A stretch of DNA of 64,000 bases from Brachionus koreanus (taxonomy: Eukaryota > Rotifera > Eurotatoria > Ploima > Brachionidae): NCBI GenBank assembly GCA_016987375.1, contig PJRA01000263.1:3829444-3893443 (forward strand), written 5' to 3'. Both the position numbers and the translations under genes were made by a program. Position 1 is the first letter of the stretch. Each line of letters begins with the position of its first letter. Of the stretch, positions 35,901-47,900 are shown one piece after another. A model generated the notes under the pieces. It saw nothing but the letters and a program-made list of their open reading frames with translations, made no database searches and had not been told where the DNA came from.

Positions 35901-38667
35901 AAACAGGCAAAAAACACTGTCTAAACGCTGTTTAAACGTGAGCGTTTAAACGAAATAAAAACAGAGGATAAACGGGCGTAAAACAGCCAGAAAAAAAAAT
36001 TTATTATTTTTGTTTTAAAAAAATACAAAATAAAAATTTAGACAAATTTAGTCATAAATAAATAAATTAAAATAAAATTTAACATAAAAAAATTAAACAT
36101 ATTTTTAAAAAATATTGTAAGAAAGAAGCGTGTTTTTTAAATGTTTTTAGTTGTTTAAATAGTCTTTTTGGGTGTCTGAGGTTATTGGTTTTTTGACCGT
36201 TTTAATCTCTTTTTTTAATTCTTTACGATATAGGAGCATTATATTTTTATTCAGGATTTTTTTAGTTGTTTTTTAAGTGTTTAAATAGCATTGTTGGGTG
36301 TTTGAGGTGTTTTTTAATGTTTTTGGTGCGTCAAAAACGGTTTTAAAACTCTCTAAATGAAATATCTTGTTTCGTTTATAGAGTGTTTTTCCCTCGTTTT
36401 TTTGGTCCAAAAACGGTCACGTTTTAAACGCAAAAAAACAAAGCAAAAACTCCCAAAAAACAGCTACCAAACGCCGTTTAAACAGCGTTTAAACAGTGTT
36501 TTTTGCCTGTTTTTCTCCCATCGGGAAGAAACAAAGCATTAAAATATTGTAAATTAAAAAAATTAAAAATTTTCTACTTATTAAAATTAGATCTGTCAAT
36601 ACAAAATTTCTCAGAGAGTGTGAATTATCAGACAAAAATTAAAAAAAAAAACTTGATATTTTGCTCTATTCTATTTTAGTAAATTTTAAAAACCTAAGTA
36701 TTTGATACTATCAAACTTTTTATTTTCAAATTTTTTTATGAAATTAGCTTTAAATAAAGCTTTGATACATCTAAACAAAATTTTATTGTTCAATATTGAA
36801 TGGTTATTTTTAGTTTATAGAAATATTCTGTCATGTGCTGATTGGAAATTTAGACCGTGGTATTCTTAACTATGTGCTATATTTGGGAGAAGTAATTGAT
36901 AAAATTGAATGGTTCGAAAGTGAAGATGTCAAAATATTCTTTGCTCTTATTTATCCATATTGTGATGTAAAATTCAAATACTAAAATTAACCTTTTTTAT
37001 TTATTTTTTTTTAAAACAGGACGATGATTTAGACAATTTAACATTGGATTTCATATCATTTGCAGAAAATAAAATAAACAAAAAGTTAGTTTGGGATTTT
37101 GTAATGATGCTAATTCTAAAAAAACGAGAATTTCTGATCAATGAAGTATTTTTTGATATAAATATTTGATTGTCGATAAAATTTTGAAAAGATGGAATTT
37201 AGACTGTGTTCTTTGATATCCAATGACTATTCTATGACTGAAATGGAATTTATTCAAGCAATGGAACAATTTTTTTTCATTTCTGATGAAAAACAACTAC
37301 GCATTAGTTATAGAACGGCTCTTGCTCATTGTTATTGGGACAGTAATGAAAATTCTGTTCCTGTAACAAAATTAGCTCATATTTCTGCATATTTTTGTCT
37401 ACTGCAAATTATCAATGAATTACAAGACAATATAAATACAATTGTAACCGAATCGAGAAAAAAAATAATAGAAAATGAAGCCAAGGCTGGACCAGGTAGC
37501 TTTATTTCTTTTCTTTTATTAGGAAAAAATGTTAGTTGAAAAATTTGATTTGGTAAAATTCAGTAGAATAGAACAGATACAATATATTAAAAATTCTTAA
37601 ATTTTTTTTTTAAAGATAGCAAGTATTGCACATCATTAGCAGAGTTTAACTATTGATGCAACTTTGAATGTTGCTTTAAAAAATTAATAAAACCCTTCGC
37701 TTTTTTGGGATTAATTCTTGTTCTTTTTTTTTTATTTTTTGTCAAATTTTAAAAGATAAAAAATTTTTGGAAATTATTATTATTATTGTAAAATTTTTGA
37801 GATAGAATCAAGATCAAAATATTTAAGATCAAAAACCCAAGGTTAAAAAAGACTTCTCCTGAAAAAGAGTTTAATAAGGATAAAACAATATTATCTACAG
37901 TTAACTATGTTAAAAGAAGACATTCTTTATAAACTTGTAAACATTGGAAATCCCGAGGGATTTTTTAGACCGCTTTTTAAAAATTGAAACTTTCATAACT
38001 CTTGTTTCTAATCCTAAAAAAAAATTTAATTTATTTTCAGAAAAAATATTTGATTTGTCTACATTGCTGGCACAATAGTGACATGTTCTTAATTTCAAAA
38101 ATCCAGCTTTTATGAGCATATTTCGACTTATAGTTAATGCTACAGGTTAGAAATTTTAAACTAGTGTTCGATACAAAAATGCATGTTTTAAAAATCAAAC
38201 AATTAAGTTAATTATTTTTACTGATAATTTATTTTATTTACTTCTATTCTATTTTTTTTCTTATTAGAATTTTTAAATGCACTCCTAAAAAAATTTTTGC
38301 CTTTTTTTTATCTTATTTAGATAATCTTAGGAAACAGTCGGATTTCACCTTATTATAGATATTGGGCATAAGTTTATGAGTGATCTTGAAAGGGCATTAT
38401 GAAAGTCTTTGGGTTGAAGAGATTGATTATGTAAAAATCAGATCTACATAATACTAATGCAATAAATTATTGAAATTGAAAATTTTGTCTTTAAAAATTT
38501 TTTTATCAAGGAATGGAAAGAACAAGTAATCTGACAGAATTTACAGATGAATTCATAAAAATTTCCGACATTGATAAATTGGCTGTAACAAATAGGTAAA
38601 TTTTAATTCATTTAACATGATAAAAAAATTTCAATACTTTTTTAGAGAATTAAGTGAATTGATGTAA
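32901..38667 (+). CDS. Uncharacterised multi-exon coiled-coil protein
   Basis: About 20 short exons chain in frame from ATG 32901 (MTEKNPKILIGKFNSL) to TAA 38665-38667 (NRELSELM), roughly 890 residues. Nearly all introns are 45-70 bp; the exceptions are about 1.1 kb (35657-36813, carrying a fold-back element) and 1.0 kb (37496-38511). An N-terminal helical part (KVFEIFDELLPNFGVYHEIM) is followed by a long coiled coil (residues about 110-400). Next is a Cys/His group reading CRQVKYCENCSEK and TLICPHKLSSH, a likely zinc site. A helical C-terminal half follows (FYAHKSRFIEIFCHVLIGNL, EMEFIQAMEQFFFISDEK). The pattern recalls ciliary or sperm coiled-coil proteins, but I do not recognise the family; any resemblance to TSNAXIP1-like proteins is weak. 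Frame conservation across so many joins shows that it is a real gene. Confidence 0.75.
35888..36525. repeat. Fold-back element with about 50-bp inverted ends, in an intron
   Basis: The left end starts CCCGAGGGGACAAAAACAGG and continues with CAAAAAACACTGTCTAAACG. The reverse complement of the right end reads CCCGATGGGAGAAAAACAGG and then CAAAAAACACTGTTTAAACG. Inside each arm the unit GCGTTTAAAC/GTTTAAACGC is repeated and is itself palindromic. The element lies in the intron between the exons ending at 35656 and beginning at 36814. No ORF supports transposition, so it is probably non-autonomous. I could not define a target-site duplication. Confidence 0.75.
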
Positions 38668-38720
38668 ACAAAAATATTTTAATTTAATAAAAATAAATAA
38701 ATAAAATTTAAATAAACAGT

Positions 38721-39751
38721 TTAAATTTTTGAATTTTTTTCATCGATTTTGTTATTGTTTTGATTCATTAGTAAATGAAGTTCCTCTTTCCATCCGAGCT
38801 TTTCGGCCAACTGAAGGCAAATTTGATCGCAGTCACCTTTTAAGAAAACATCTCGTTTGCTATTCGAACTTGCACCAAATTCAGGATTCAAATGAAAAAG
38901 ATTTGTCCAAAAAGAGCCTAACATTCCTGAATCGCCAACTGGATCTCTATTGATTAAAGCTCTAGGACAGTTCTGGTTTACTTGCCCAGCCAAACCTGCA
39001 AAAGGCTGTACAACTAGGGAAGTTCCCATTATTATAAGCAATTTACATCTGCTAAAATCACTTGGAAAATTCCAAAAGTCTTTTGATAAATTTTCTCCAA
39101 ATAAAACTACATCTGGTTTAATAGTTTCTGAACATTCGATGCATTTAGGAATTTCATTTTTAATTACTTTATCCTTTAAAAATTCGAAATCATACTTTTT
39201 CCTGCATCCCAAGCAAGTACCTGTTCTTAATAATAATTGAAATTTATTTATTAACCTTAAATCGATTTTAATTACTTAATATGTCCGTGAGCTTGAACTG
39301 TTTTACTACTATCCAAGCCAGCTAATTCTTCAAGACAATCTATGTTTTGAGTATAATGTTTTAGTAATTTTCCTTTCAGGTCCAAAAGTTTTATGAAATA
39401 ATGTGCAACAGTTGGTCTTGCGTTCTGAAGAACTGGATACATTTCATGAGCTAACTCATAAAATGGCTTTGGATTTTCTTTAAAGTAATCAAGAGTAAAC
39501 ACCGCTGTTGGATGAGGAAGATTATATTTTTGTAATCGATTATAAAGACCGAATGATTCGCTTCTAAAATCTGGTATATTTGCGTTTGTTGAAATACCAG
39601 CACCAGTCATAACGATAACTTCGTTAGTTTGTGCAAGAAATTCAGCTATTCCATCTATGTCTACTGTACTAAGCGTCTGATGAGATTTTGAACCAAATAT
39701 CGATGAAATATTCTTATGGACTAAATGTTTAAAGACTCGAAAATACTCCAT
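38721..39751 (-). CDS. Class I sirtuin (SIRT2/SIRT3 type NAD-dependent deacylase)
   Basis: Two exons (39751-39276 and 39225-38721) splice to 326 residues. The Rossmann-fold motif TGAGISTNANIPDFRS (residues 49-64), TQNID (134-138) and the catalytic His in AHGH (residue 155) are present. The zinc site is complete: C163-x2-C166 and C187-x2-C190 (CLGC, CIEC). VLFGENL, MGTSLVVQPFAGL and LINRD follow in the expected order. The subclass is set by the GLY-x-RLQKYNLPHP and KPFYELAHEMYP blocks. After QNID most class I members have Thr or Gly; here it is Cys. The N-terminus (MEYFRVFKHLVHKNISSIFG) is basic and amphipathic and could target mitochondria (SIRT3-like), but this is an inference. The start is the first ATG in frame; the upstream extension starts at TTG. 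The 3' end abuts the coiled-coil gene (53 bp). Confidence 0.93.
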
Positions 39752-41783
39752 ATTTTTAATTTTAAAATTTGAATTTTTTTTATATAGAAAATTTAAATTC
39801 AAAATAAATTATCATAATTATTTTGAAACGTTTGAGAAGTGAATTTTAGAATCATTAATTCACATTCTAATTTCTAATGAATTTGGTAATCAAGTTAAAA
39901 TGAATTTTATCAATGTGAAAAAAAAATTTCAAATCTAATAAATGTAATAATATTAATAACAATAAGTTATAGTGATGGAAATATTTTTTTATTTAATTAA
40001 ATTTACTTTTTTGTTGACATAAGTAAAATAAAGAACTTTTGGATTTTTGAAAAATCTTTAATTTTCCAATTTTTAAAATAAAAAACAAACCAAAATTTTT
40101 ATTTAATTTTTATTTTATTTTAATTTTTGTTCGATTATTATCAAAAATTATTTTTAAAATTCTATGTAAATTTTAGTTGAAATATTTTCTTTTAAACCCA
40201 CTTGCAGAAATTAAAAGTGATAATTTTCATAATAAAAATAATTTTAATATACAATAATAATTTTTATATATCAGTTTTCTCTTTTTACCAAGATTTTTTA
40301 ACAGGACATGAGTAATTTGATATTGGAGCAGTCAAGACTAATCTTTTTGATATATTAAATAAATATTTGTGGAATAATTAAATTTTAAAAGTTCTATGAT
40401 AATGTATTAGACAATAAAAACACTGAACTAACAACACTAAAATTGACAAGTATCATATTTTTTTGAATTGAGTATTAAACGTTTTATTGAGAAGAAGAAT
40501 AATTATTGATTTGAGAAATAAATCTAATTGTACAATTATATTTTAAAAGGAAAGAGAAATGGTTTTAAAGGCTAGTTAAAAAAGATGCTTGCTCGCGAGG
40601 ACAAATTATTGGCACCATTACGAAATTTTCTGAGAAATTTCTGTAAAAAGCTATTATGGTAGGCAGCCTTGTTTGTAATTTTGTAAATTGATTAATGTAA
40701 AATTATTTAATTATTAATCAAAATTTTCTAAAAAAAAATCAATTAGTGTATTGAAAGGAAAAATGTTATCAATTTTAAGTTTAATTCTAAGTATTTAGGA
40801 AATAAAAAATGTTCTCACTAGTTTAATTTTTGTAACAAAACACTCGAATTAATCACATAAATATTAATTTTAAAATAACTCTTTTCTGGCGATTTTGATA
40901 GCTAAATGTAGTTTAAAAAACTTAAAAAAATTTTCCTTAGTTCCTTAATTTTCATAGATTTTATCACTTAATATTTTTAAACCAAAAATTTTGTGAAAAA
41001 ACTTTAATTTTAATTGTATAGAAATATTTTTTCGGAGAAGATTTTTTTTTTGGTGTAAAATTTTAATTTATACAATATATTTTATGTTAGGCGATTAACA
41101 TGATTAATAATGTATGTATGAAATGATTTTAATGATCTAAAAAAAATTTTGTAATTAAAAATAAAAAATAGCTATTTTCAACAATTTATATTAAAAATTG
41201 GCTTTGTGAATTTCACTCAAAAAACAAAAAAAAGTTTAAAATTGAAACAACTTTTTTTCTAAGTGTTTAAAAATCATTCTGCAATATGTATCAGCTGATA
41301 AAATGTTTGTATCTAAATTTAGTCTGCTTAAAAATTCTGTACTTTAATTTCAATAATTTCCTGTTTTGCACAATTGCTGAGTTTTTACACGGGCTAAATT
41401 TGAGTGATACAAACCTTTTATTAGGTGATACATTTTGCAGAACGAATTTTAGACCCTTAGAAAAAAAATTTTTTTTAATTTAAAATTTTTGTTGTTGTTT
41501 TTTGTTGCTAAATTCACAAAACTAAAAAATTTTATTTTAGTTTTCTCTAATTGATATAAATATAAATCAAAATTAGATAACTTTTTGACAAATCTATTTT
41601 CATTTAGAGACTGAAAAAATATTAGAAATAAGAACTCAAATTTTTATCAATTTTATTAATAGATCTAAATTAAACTAAGATATTTGAAATAAACATTTAC
41701 ATTAATTTTTGTACGAACACTTAGGTTTTATTGTAAAATTAAAATTCAAAAGGCTTTTTACAAACATAAAAAATAAATCAAAA
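39752..41783. other. Intergenic stretch, nothing recognised
   Basis: Two kilobases of AT-rich DNA. Frames such as the one at 41286 have no matching content or splice sites. Confidence 0.5.
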
Positions 41784-44700
41784 TTAATCAAGATCATGGC
41801 TATATTCAAGACTAGAATCATACATAGAATTTTCTTGCCCATCATCATCAGAAACTGAATCATCTGAAGTCCAAGACATACTAATTGTGTTATCTGAAAT
41901 AATAAAATGGTAAATTTTGGGTATCTCTTATAATAATTTGAATAAATTACCTGTCAATTTCTTAAATCTTGGATCGTGGTTTCTTTTTATATAATTTTTT
42001 GGCTCGATTTGTCCTTGATTCTCGTAAACTATTTGATAGTTGTTATTTAATGTCCTCTTTCTGCTTATGTTCATGTCAGACTGTGTCCACATATCTTCAT
42101 TCGAAGCTTCGTTTATTTCAAGACCAGAATTCATGTCAATTTTTTTTTCTTTGTATTTTTTTTGCCTGGCTCTAGAATTTTGAAACCATACTTGAGTTAC
42201 ACGTTTACTCAGACCTGTAATCTGGGCAATGCGCTCCAAATCTTGGCCATCAGGATTTGAGTCAACTTCAAAATTAGCTTGCAAAACCTGAAGCTGTTCT
42301 TCAGTAAAAGTTGTTCTAACTCGCTTATTTTTAGCTAAATAGATTGATTAATATAAGACTAAAAAAATTTCTATCTAATAAATTCATTTAACCTTCTTTA
42401 CTACTTGAATCACCATCAATCGACTCACAGTAGTGGGTTTTGCACAAAACTTTATTATTCTGGAGAGCGAATTCCTCACCAGTCGATAATTGTCTTTTGC
42501 AATTTTCACATGCAAAACATGCTAGATGGTACACATTATCTTTGGCCCTTCGAACCCAATCACTTGACTGAATATTTCGAGAACATTTGGCACATTTTAT
42601 ACCAAAATATCTTTAAACAGCATTTAAATAATTAATTTAATTTTTTTAAATAGCTCACTTATAATAGTCCAATTTGCAGAAAATTTTATTTTTTTTAAAA
42701 AAACAAGTTTCTTCATTTACCAATATTATATTACAATGACTGCACTTCAAGCATTCCTCATGCCAAGATGCTTCATTAACTCTCAAATAGTATTTGTTGT
42801 AGATTGGTTTTAGGCAACCTCTACAAACAGGAAATCCATCAATTGATCGTTCCTTTAAAAACTTAGTTAAAAAATGAATATATTTTTTTTGATTTGTTCT
42901 AAAAATAATTTTACTAGACAAAATTTACAAAATAAGTTAATTTTTTATCTAACCGAAATTTAATCTAATTATGCTTGGATATTAATTTTTAACCTTTGAA
43001 TACTACTTTCAGAAAAATGACAGACTTCAAATAAACTTCTTTGCGATTTAACATCAAAACTGAATTACGTTAAACCACAAATTTTTTAATTTTATTTTAT
43101 AAATAAATTTAACACTCAAAAACCGGAGGGGTCTTTTGAACCCCTTTTGTAACTTCCTTTATTTGTTTTTTATTCAATAAATTTAATCATTTTTTTTATG
43201 ATTTTTTTTCANNNNNNNNNNNNNNNNNNNNNNNNNNNNNNNNNNNNNNNNNNNNNNNNTTCTATAAAATAATTTTATTTTCATTGAAAAAAAGTATTAA
43301 AAAATAAAAGGGTCAAAAAAGTCATCCGGTTTTTGAGTGTTAAATTTAACTGATCCTTCCAAAATTAATGCTCATCTTTTGAATCTATTCTAACCAAAAA
43401 TTGAACTAAGTTCTAAGAGAAATTAAAATTGAATTTTTTGAACCAATTTAAAATTAAATAAATAATTTCAATAAAATTAAGTTGGATCAATAATGGAAGA
43501 TAAGCTGAATTTAAGTTTACCTCTCAAAAAAAAATTAAATAATCGTTATAACATGGTTTTGATAATAAAATCCAAAAGAAAATAGTTTGAAATTTACCTT
43601 TTTTCAAGAAAAGAAAGGTTTAAGATATAAACAATGAATCTATAAACAAAATTCAAAAAATACTAAGCCATAATAGATGCTGTGATATAGCGACATCTCT
43701 GTTGATATCACTGGATTAGTTAACTAACTAAACACTGAGCGTTTAAGTTAGAATGGAACATAAATAGCGGCTCCTAAACGTCTAACGAAGAGATCGGATA
43801 GACGGGCCCAAGGGTACTTATGTAAACATTAGAGATGCTAATTGCCTTTATTTTATTCTTCAATTAAAATTATTTTTTACTCCTAAGAACTTCATTTAAA
43901 CCCTGATATTTGCATTGCAAAATTTTCTACTAACTTAATTTTTTGGATAAAATTGTTAGTGCTTATAAAAAAATTAAAAATATAGTCTCGGATTGAATGT
44001 TGTTAGTATTTTATATTAGGTATAAATTTCCGATCTTTCATGGCATAGGTCAAGGGTTGTTTAAAATTTTGGATAGGTTACTTTGCTTAAAAAACTTTTT
44101 TAATCAAAAAATTAATTTCAATAAAATATTTTTTAAATTCCAAAAAATTTCGACTTATTTTTAGGTCCTTTTCTCCAAAGCCAAAATAATGACTGTAATA
44201 AATAATTTTACATTCTTACATTTTCACGTTTAAGGATTTTTATGCAATATTTCAGAGGTTTTGTTTTTCATTTTGTTTTTAATTAAGGTTTTTTTTTTAA
44301 TTTTTCTAAAATATTGTATAAAAATCTAGGAAAGTCACTTAATAGGACAAAAAGAAGACAGTTCCTAAAAAAAAATTTATACAATTTGAAGAAGCTTTAA
44401 CTCAATTTTAAAACAATAGTTACAAATTTTGCTTTAATATGAAAAATCACTAAGATGAAACAGCAAAAATATTTTAAATAATTTGTTCATGAAACAAAAA
44501 ATAAAATGACTTCTAAACTCTAAATCTACTCTATACAAAAAAATTAACTATTTAAAGGTTTAATTCTCTAATTTCCGAATTTAAATTTTAAAATGTTTTA
44601 ACTTCTCAATAATTAAATTAAATACTTTTTTAAAGGAAAACAAAACTTTATTCTTTGATACTAATAAGCATAAATTGGATTTTTTTTCGTAAAAAAAATT

Positions 44701-44904
44701 CTAAAAAATATTTTAAAGATAACAATGCCAGTTTACATGCAAAATTTTGCAAAAAATTTGATTAATTTAAAATAACTGTGTTACAATTTATTTAAAAAAA
44801 CACATTAAATCTACTCAAAGAGAAAATTTTCAAAAAAAAATTACTTGATATTTTGCGTTTTCGAAATCACTTTGTTCAGAATCATCAGAAATGGAATATT
44901 CCAT
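41784..44904 (-). CDS. Lhx6/8: LIM-homeobox transcription factor, Lhx6/8-Arrowhead type
   Basis: Five exons (44904-44845, 42852-42659, 42610-42393, 42334-41951, 41893-41784) splice to 321 residues. The first LIM domain (about 27-80) has [19 protein letters not shown] and [15 protein letters not shown]. The second (about 88-143) has [40 protein letters not shown] and LCKTHY. These blocks, with 'STGEEFAL', identify the Lhx6/Lhx8/Arrowhead class. The homeodomain (about 160-221) starts [20 protein letters not shown] and ends [19 protein letters not shown], with the recognition-helix WFQN. The tail is short and acidic. In animals this class specifies neuron subtypes and, in flies, imaginal precursors. 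Exon 1 (20 residues) joins in phase across a 2-kb intron, so it is less certain than the rest. Confidence 0.92.
43109..43343. repeat. TTAA-flanked MITE family A, best-preserved ends
   Basis: TTAA borders both ends (43109-43112 and 43340-43343). The left terminus CACTCAAAAACCGGAGGGG and the right terminus CCGGTTTTTGAGTG are near-perfect inverted repeats. The inner left arm adds a small hairpin, GGGGTCTTTTGAACCCC. The interior is AT-rich and interrupted by 48 unknown bases, probably because a collapsed or slippery hairpin defeated the assembly. Related copies lie at 53026, 50470, 8397 and 640. Confidence 0.75.
43212..43259. other. Assembly gap (48 N) inside a MITE
   Basis: Run of N between the two arms of the inverted-repeat element. 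The missing bases are probably its AT-rich loop. Confidence 0.98.
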
Positions 44905-47900
44905 TCTGCTGCAAAATTTTTGAGTTTGACTTAAGTCAACAATGCCTTGAGTTGTTTAATTTTTGCAAGCAATTGTCTGCTTAGTGTATTAGCTAAGGAA
45001 AGTAAATAAAAATAAAATAAATAAACAATATACAATAAAAAATAAAAACAATAAAAATCAATGTGACTTATTTAAAAAATAAAAGCACCAATAAAAAATT
45101 TTTGTTTAAAAATTTATTGATTTTTTTCAAAATTATTTTTAGATAGCTAAGCACAATTGGCTGAGAATCATAGTTCCAATTAAGTGCTCGATTTCAATCA
45201 AAAATTAAACCGAAAATAATTATTCTAAAAAAAATTGGGCGGCTAAACCAAGGTGAATATAAATCCGTCAGCTTTTTAGCCTGATAATACCTACCTAGGA
45301 CAAAAAAATATTTTCAATTGGCTTGACTTTAAAGATCATTTAATTACAAAGGAAGTTTAGTGGATTCAGTCTAGTATGAAAAAGTCCTTAATCCTGATTT
45401 ATCCTTTCGAGCATAAAATAACACTTTAATTAAGTAAAAACATGAATCTACCAGTTGCACAATAGAAACAATACTGGCTAATGATGCTAATTAGAGCTTT
45501 GTTTGTTTTTTAAATTCGTGATTTATATCAATTTTAATACAGATAGAAAAAAAAATTTATTTCTAATTAATACCGAGTCTAACAATTGCATTGATTTCTA
45601 AAATGATTTTATTTTGACAAAACAAAAATTTGAGTAATTTATGCAAACAAAGTCTGGAAAAACTAAACTTGGTCGAAATGTGCTTGAGCTTCAGAGGCTT
45701 ATCATTAATTAGACTTTCGATTAAACAAAACGAGAAGTTACTCGTCACCACATGAGCTAATTAAATTCGGCGCTTTATTCCAACCATGCAAGTTTTAGTA
45801 AAGAACCATTGAAAATCTTGAAAAAAAAATGCTAATCCAATTGGAAAAAAAAACGATTGCAATCAAAAATTCTGATATTGTTCAAGTGGTTTTGAACAAA
45901 CTAGCTCAAGTTTTTCTTCCAGCTCGAGTAGTAGTTTTGTTTGAAATTAAAAAATCAAGAGGATTTTTGTGTATTTATTAATTTGTCCCATTTGGGATTT
46001 AAAATTAAAGAAAGAGGAAAATCAGTTTGAATGATAAAAACGGAATTTACAAAACAATATTACAAATGTTGAATTAGTTTTCTTTGAATTTTTCTATTCA
46101 ATTTCAAATCGCTGTTCCAACCACAATAAAAACTTCCGCTTTCTAACATAAACATTTGTTAATTAAAACTAATTCAAAAATGTTCACAAAAATGCTTTCA
46201 TTCTAAGAATTAATTTAATATGCATTACTTGGTAGTAAACAATATCCTTTAGACTTTTAAACTTGGAAAAATAAATTGAAAAATTTTTATGCACCACAAA
46301 TGAAATGTTTTCTATGTTAAATTATTTGCTGCTCAAAAAAAAAATAAAATATTCAAAAATGTTTCTAAGTTGAAACAAATAAAAATTCATTCAAAATTTA
46401 AAAAATATGTTTTTAAAATACTTTATTTTTTTAATCATCATTTTTTTAATTAAAAAATCTTTGCCATGTCAAAAGATCCAATTGATTGTATATGAGGTTA
46501 GGAAGAGTTGGTTTCTTTGTTCCGTAAAACAATTAAATAAGCAAAGTAACTGTCTTTTTTGATTATACTTTCTCAAATTGGTTCAAAATGGGATATGAAT
46601 TCATAAAAAAATATGATTTTTGGATAGTTGATAAAATAGCGCAAAATTTTATCTCCGAAAAATGTTATTACTGTAAAAGCCATATTCTTCAATTATTTAA
46701 AAATGGAAAATCTAAGAAATCTTGAATTTTCGAAGAATCAAGAGCAAAATAGCAACAATAAAACTAAATTTCTATTTAGATTGGATTATAGCAACTAAGT
46801 TTGAGAAAAATTCCTATTTAATGAATGAATGATTTCCAATCTATAGGTTTATAAGCTCGATGCAAAAATTTTTTTGGCTTTTTTCAAATAAGTTTTATCC
46901 TAAAGGAAATGTAAAACACAAAATTATTATTCCTTAAAATTCTGAATATAAACTTCTTCCTTGTGATATTAGACACTTTTGATGAAGAATTTTACAAGAT
47001 GAATATTTTTTATCTTACTATACACTCTAATGAAGTTTAAAAAATTTAGACCTATACAAATATATAAATAAATGTAGGCAATCGATTTTATAGAATTATA
47101 GCCATTTAAAAATATAATTTTTCCTAAAAAAATTCAAATATAATAACATCATCGGTTAATCTGTGTTTTTTTTTGATCAAAATTGTTTAAAAAAAATCTG
47201 ATAAAAATTAGTCAGTATGATATTTGAAAAAAGATGAGATTTTTCTTTTTTGTAAAATTTTAACAACTTAAAAGGCTTTTGAAATTAACCGTTTTTAGCA
47301 AAGACATTTTTGATATAAAACAAAATCCTTTTTTATTATAAAAAAGAAAATATAAAAATTATTATTAGCTAGTTAGTTAGTTTATTGAATAAATAAAAAT
47401 TAGTATAAACTGATTTTAACAGTACTACGTCTGTGAATTTTTTTATATCTTTATTTTTCTAAAATTGAATTAAATGATTAAATGAAAAATAAGAAAAAAA
47501 ACGGTAGGAACAGTACTGCCTGTGCTTTGTCTGCTTTAAAACATCTAAAAAACTGGTTAAGTTTGATAGGACAGATTAGATTGAATTGAATTAGGTTGTT
47601 GAGATATTTTCTTTAGAAAAAAAAAAAAAGCTAAAATTTTTTTGATTTATTTTTCTATTTTATTTAAAAAAAAAATGATAAATTTTTTTAAATTCCAGTT
47701 ATTAAAAACCAATTTTTTTTTTCAACTCGAGCACCCAAAAAATGTCTGACTAATTTAGATCAAACTATGCAATGAGCGAATGAGTCACTGTCAAAAAAAT
47801 ACCAAAACGTTTCCTGTATGGGCTTTCGTTAGTGATATTGGTTAACCTACACTTGGTCGACCAAATTTTGGTTAGCACAGTTAAACAGTTTTTGATTAGC

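Larger units (their letters stand above)
42853..44844 (-). other. Intron 1 of the LIM-homeobox gene, with MITE and assembly gap
   Basis: The intron is bounded by GT (44844) and AG (42853). It contains the MITE at 43109-43343 with a 48-base N run, and a less AT-rich segment at 43660-43830. No other coding sequence. Confidence 0.6.

Noticed and set aside
37527..37552. An exon in the coiled-coil gene starting GAAAAAATGTTAGTT after the AG at 37526
   Set aside because: Joining it to the donor at 37496 gives a stop within five codons, whereas the acceptor at 38512 keeps the frame to a proper C-terminus.
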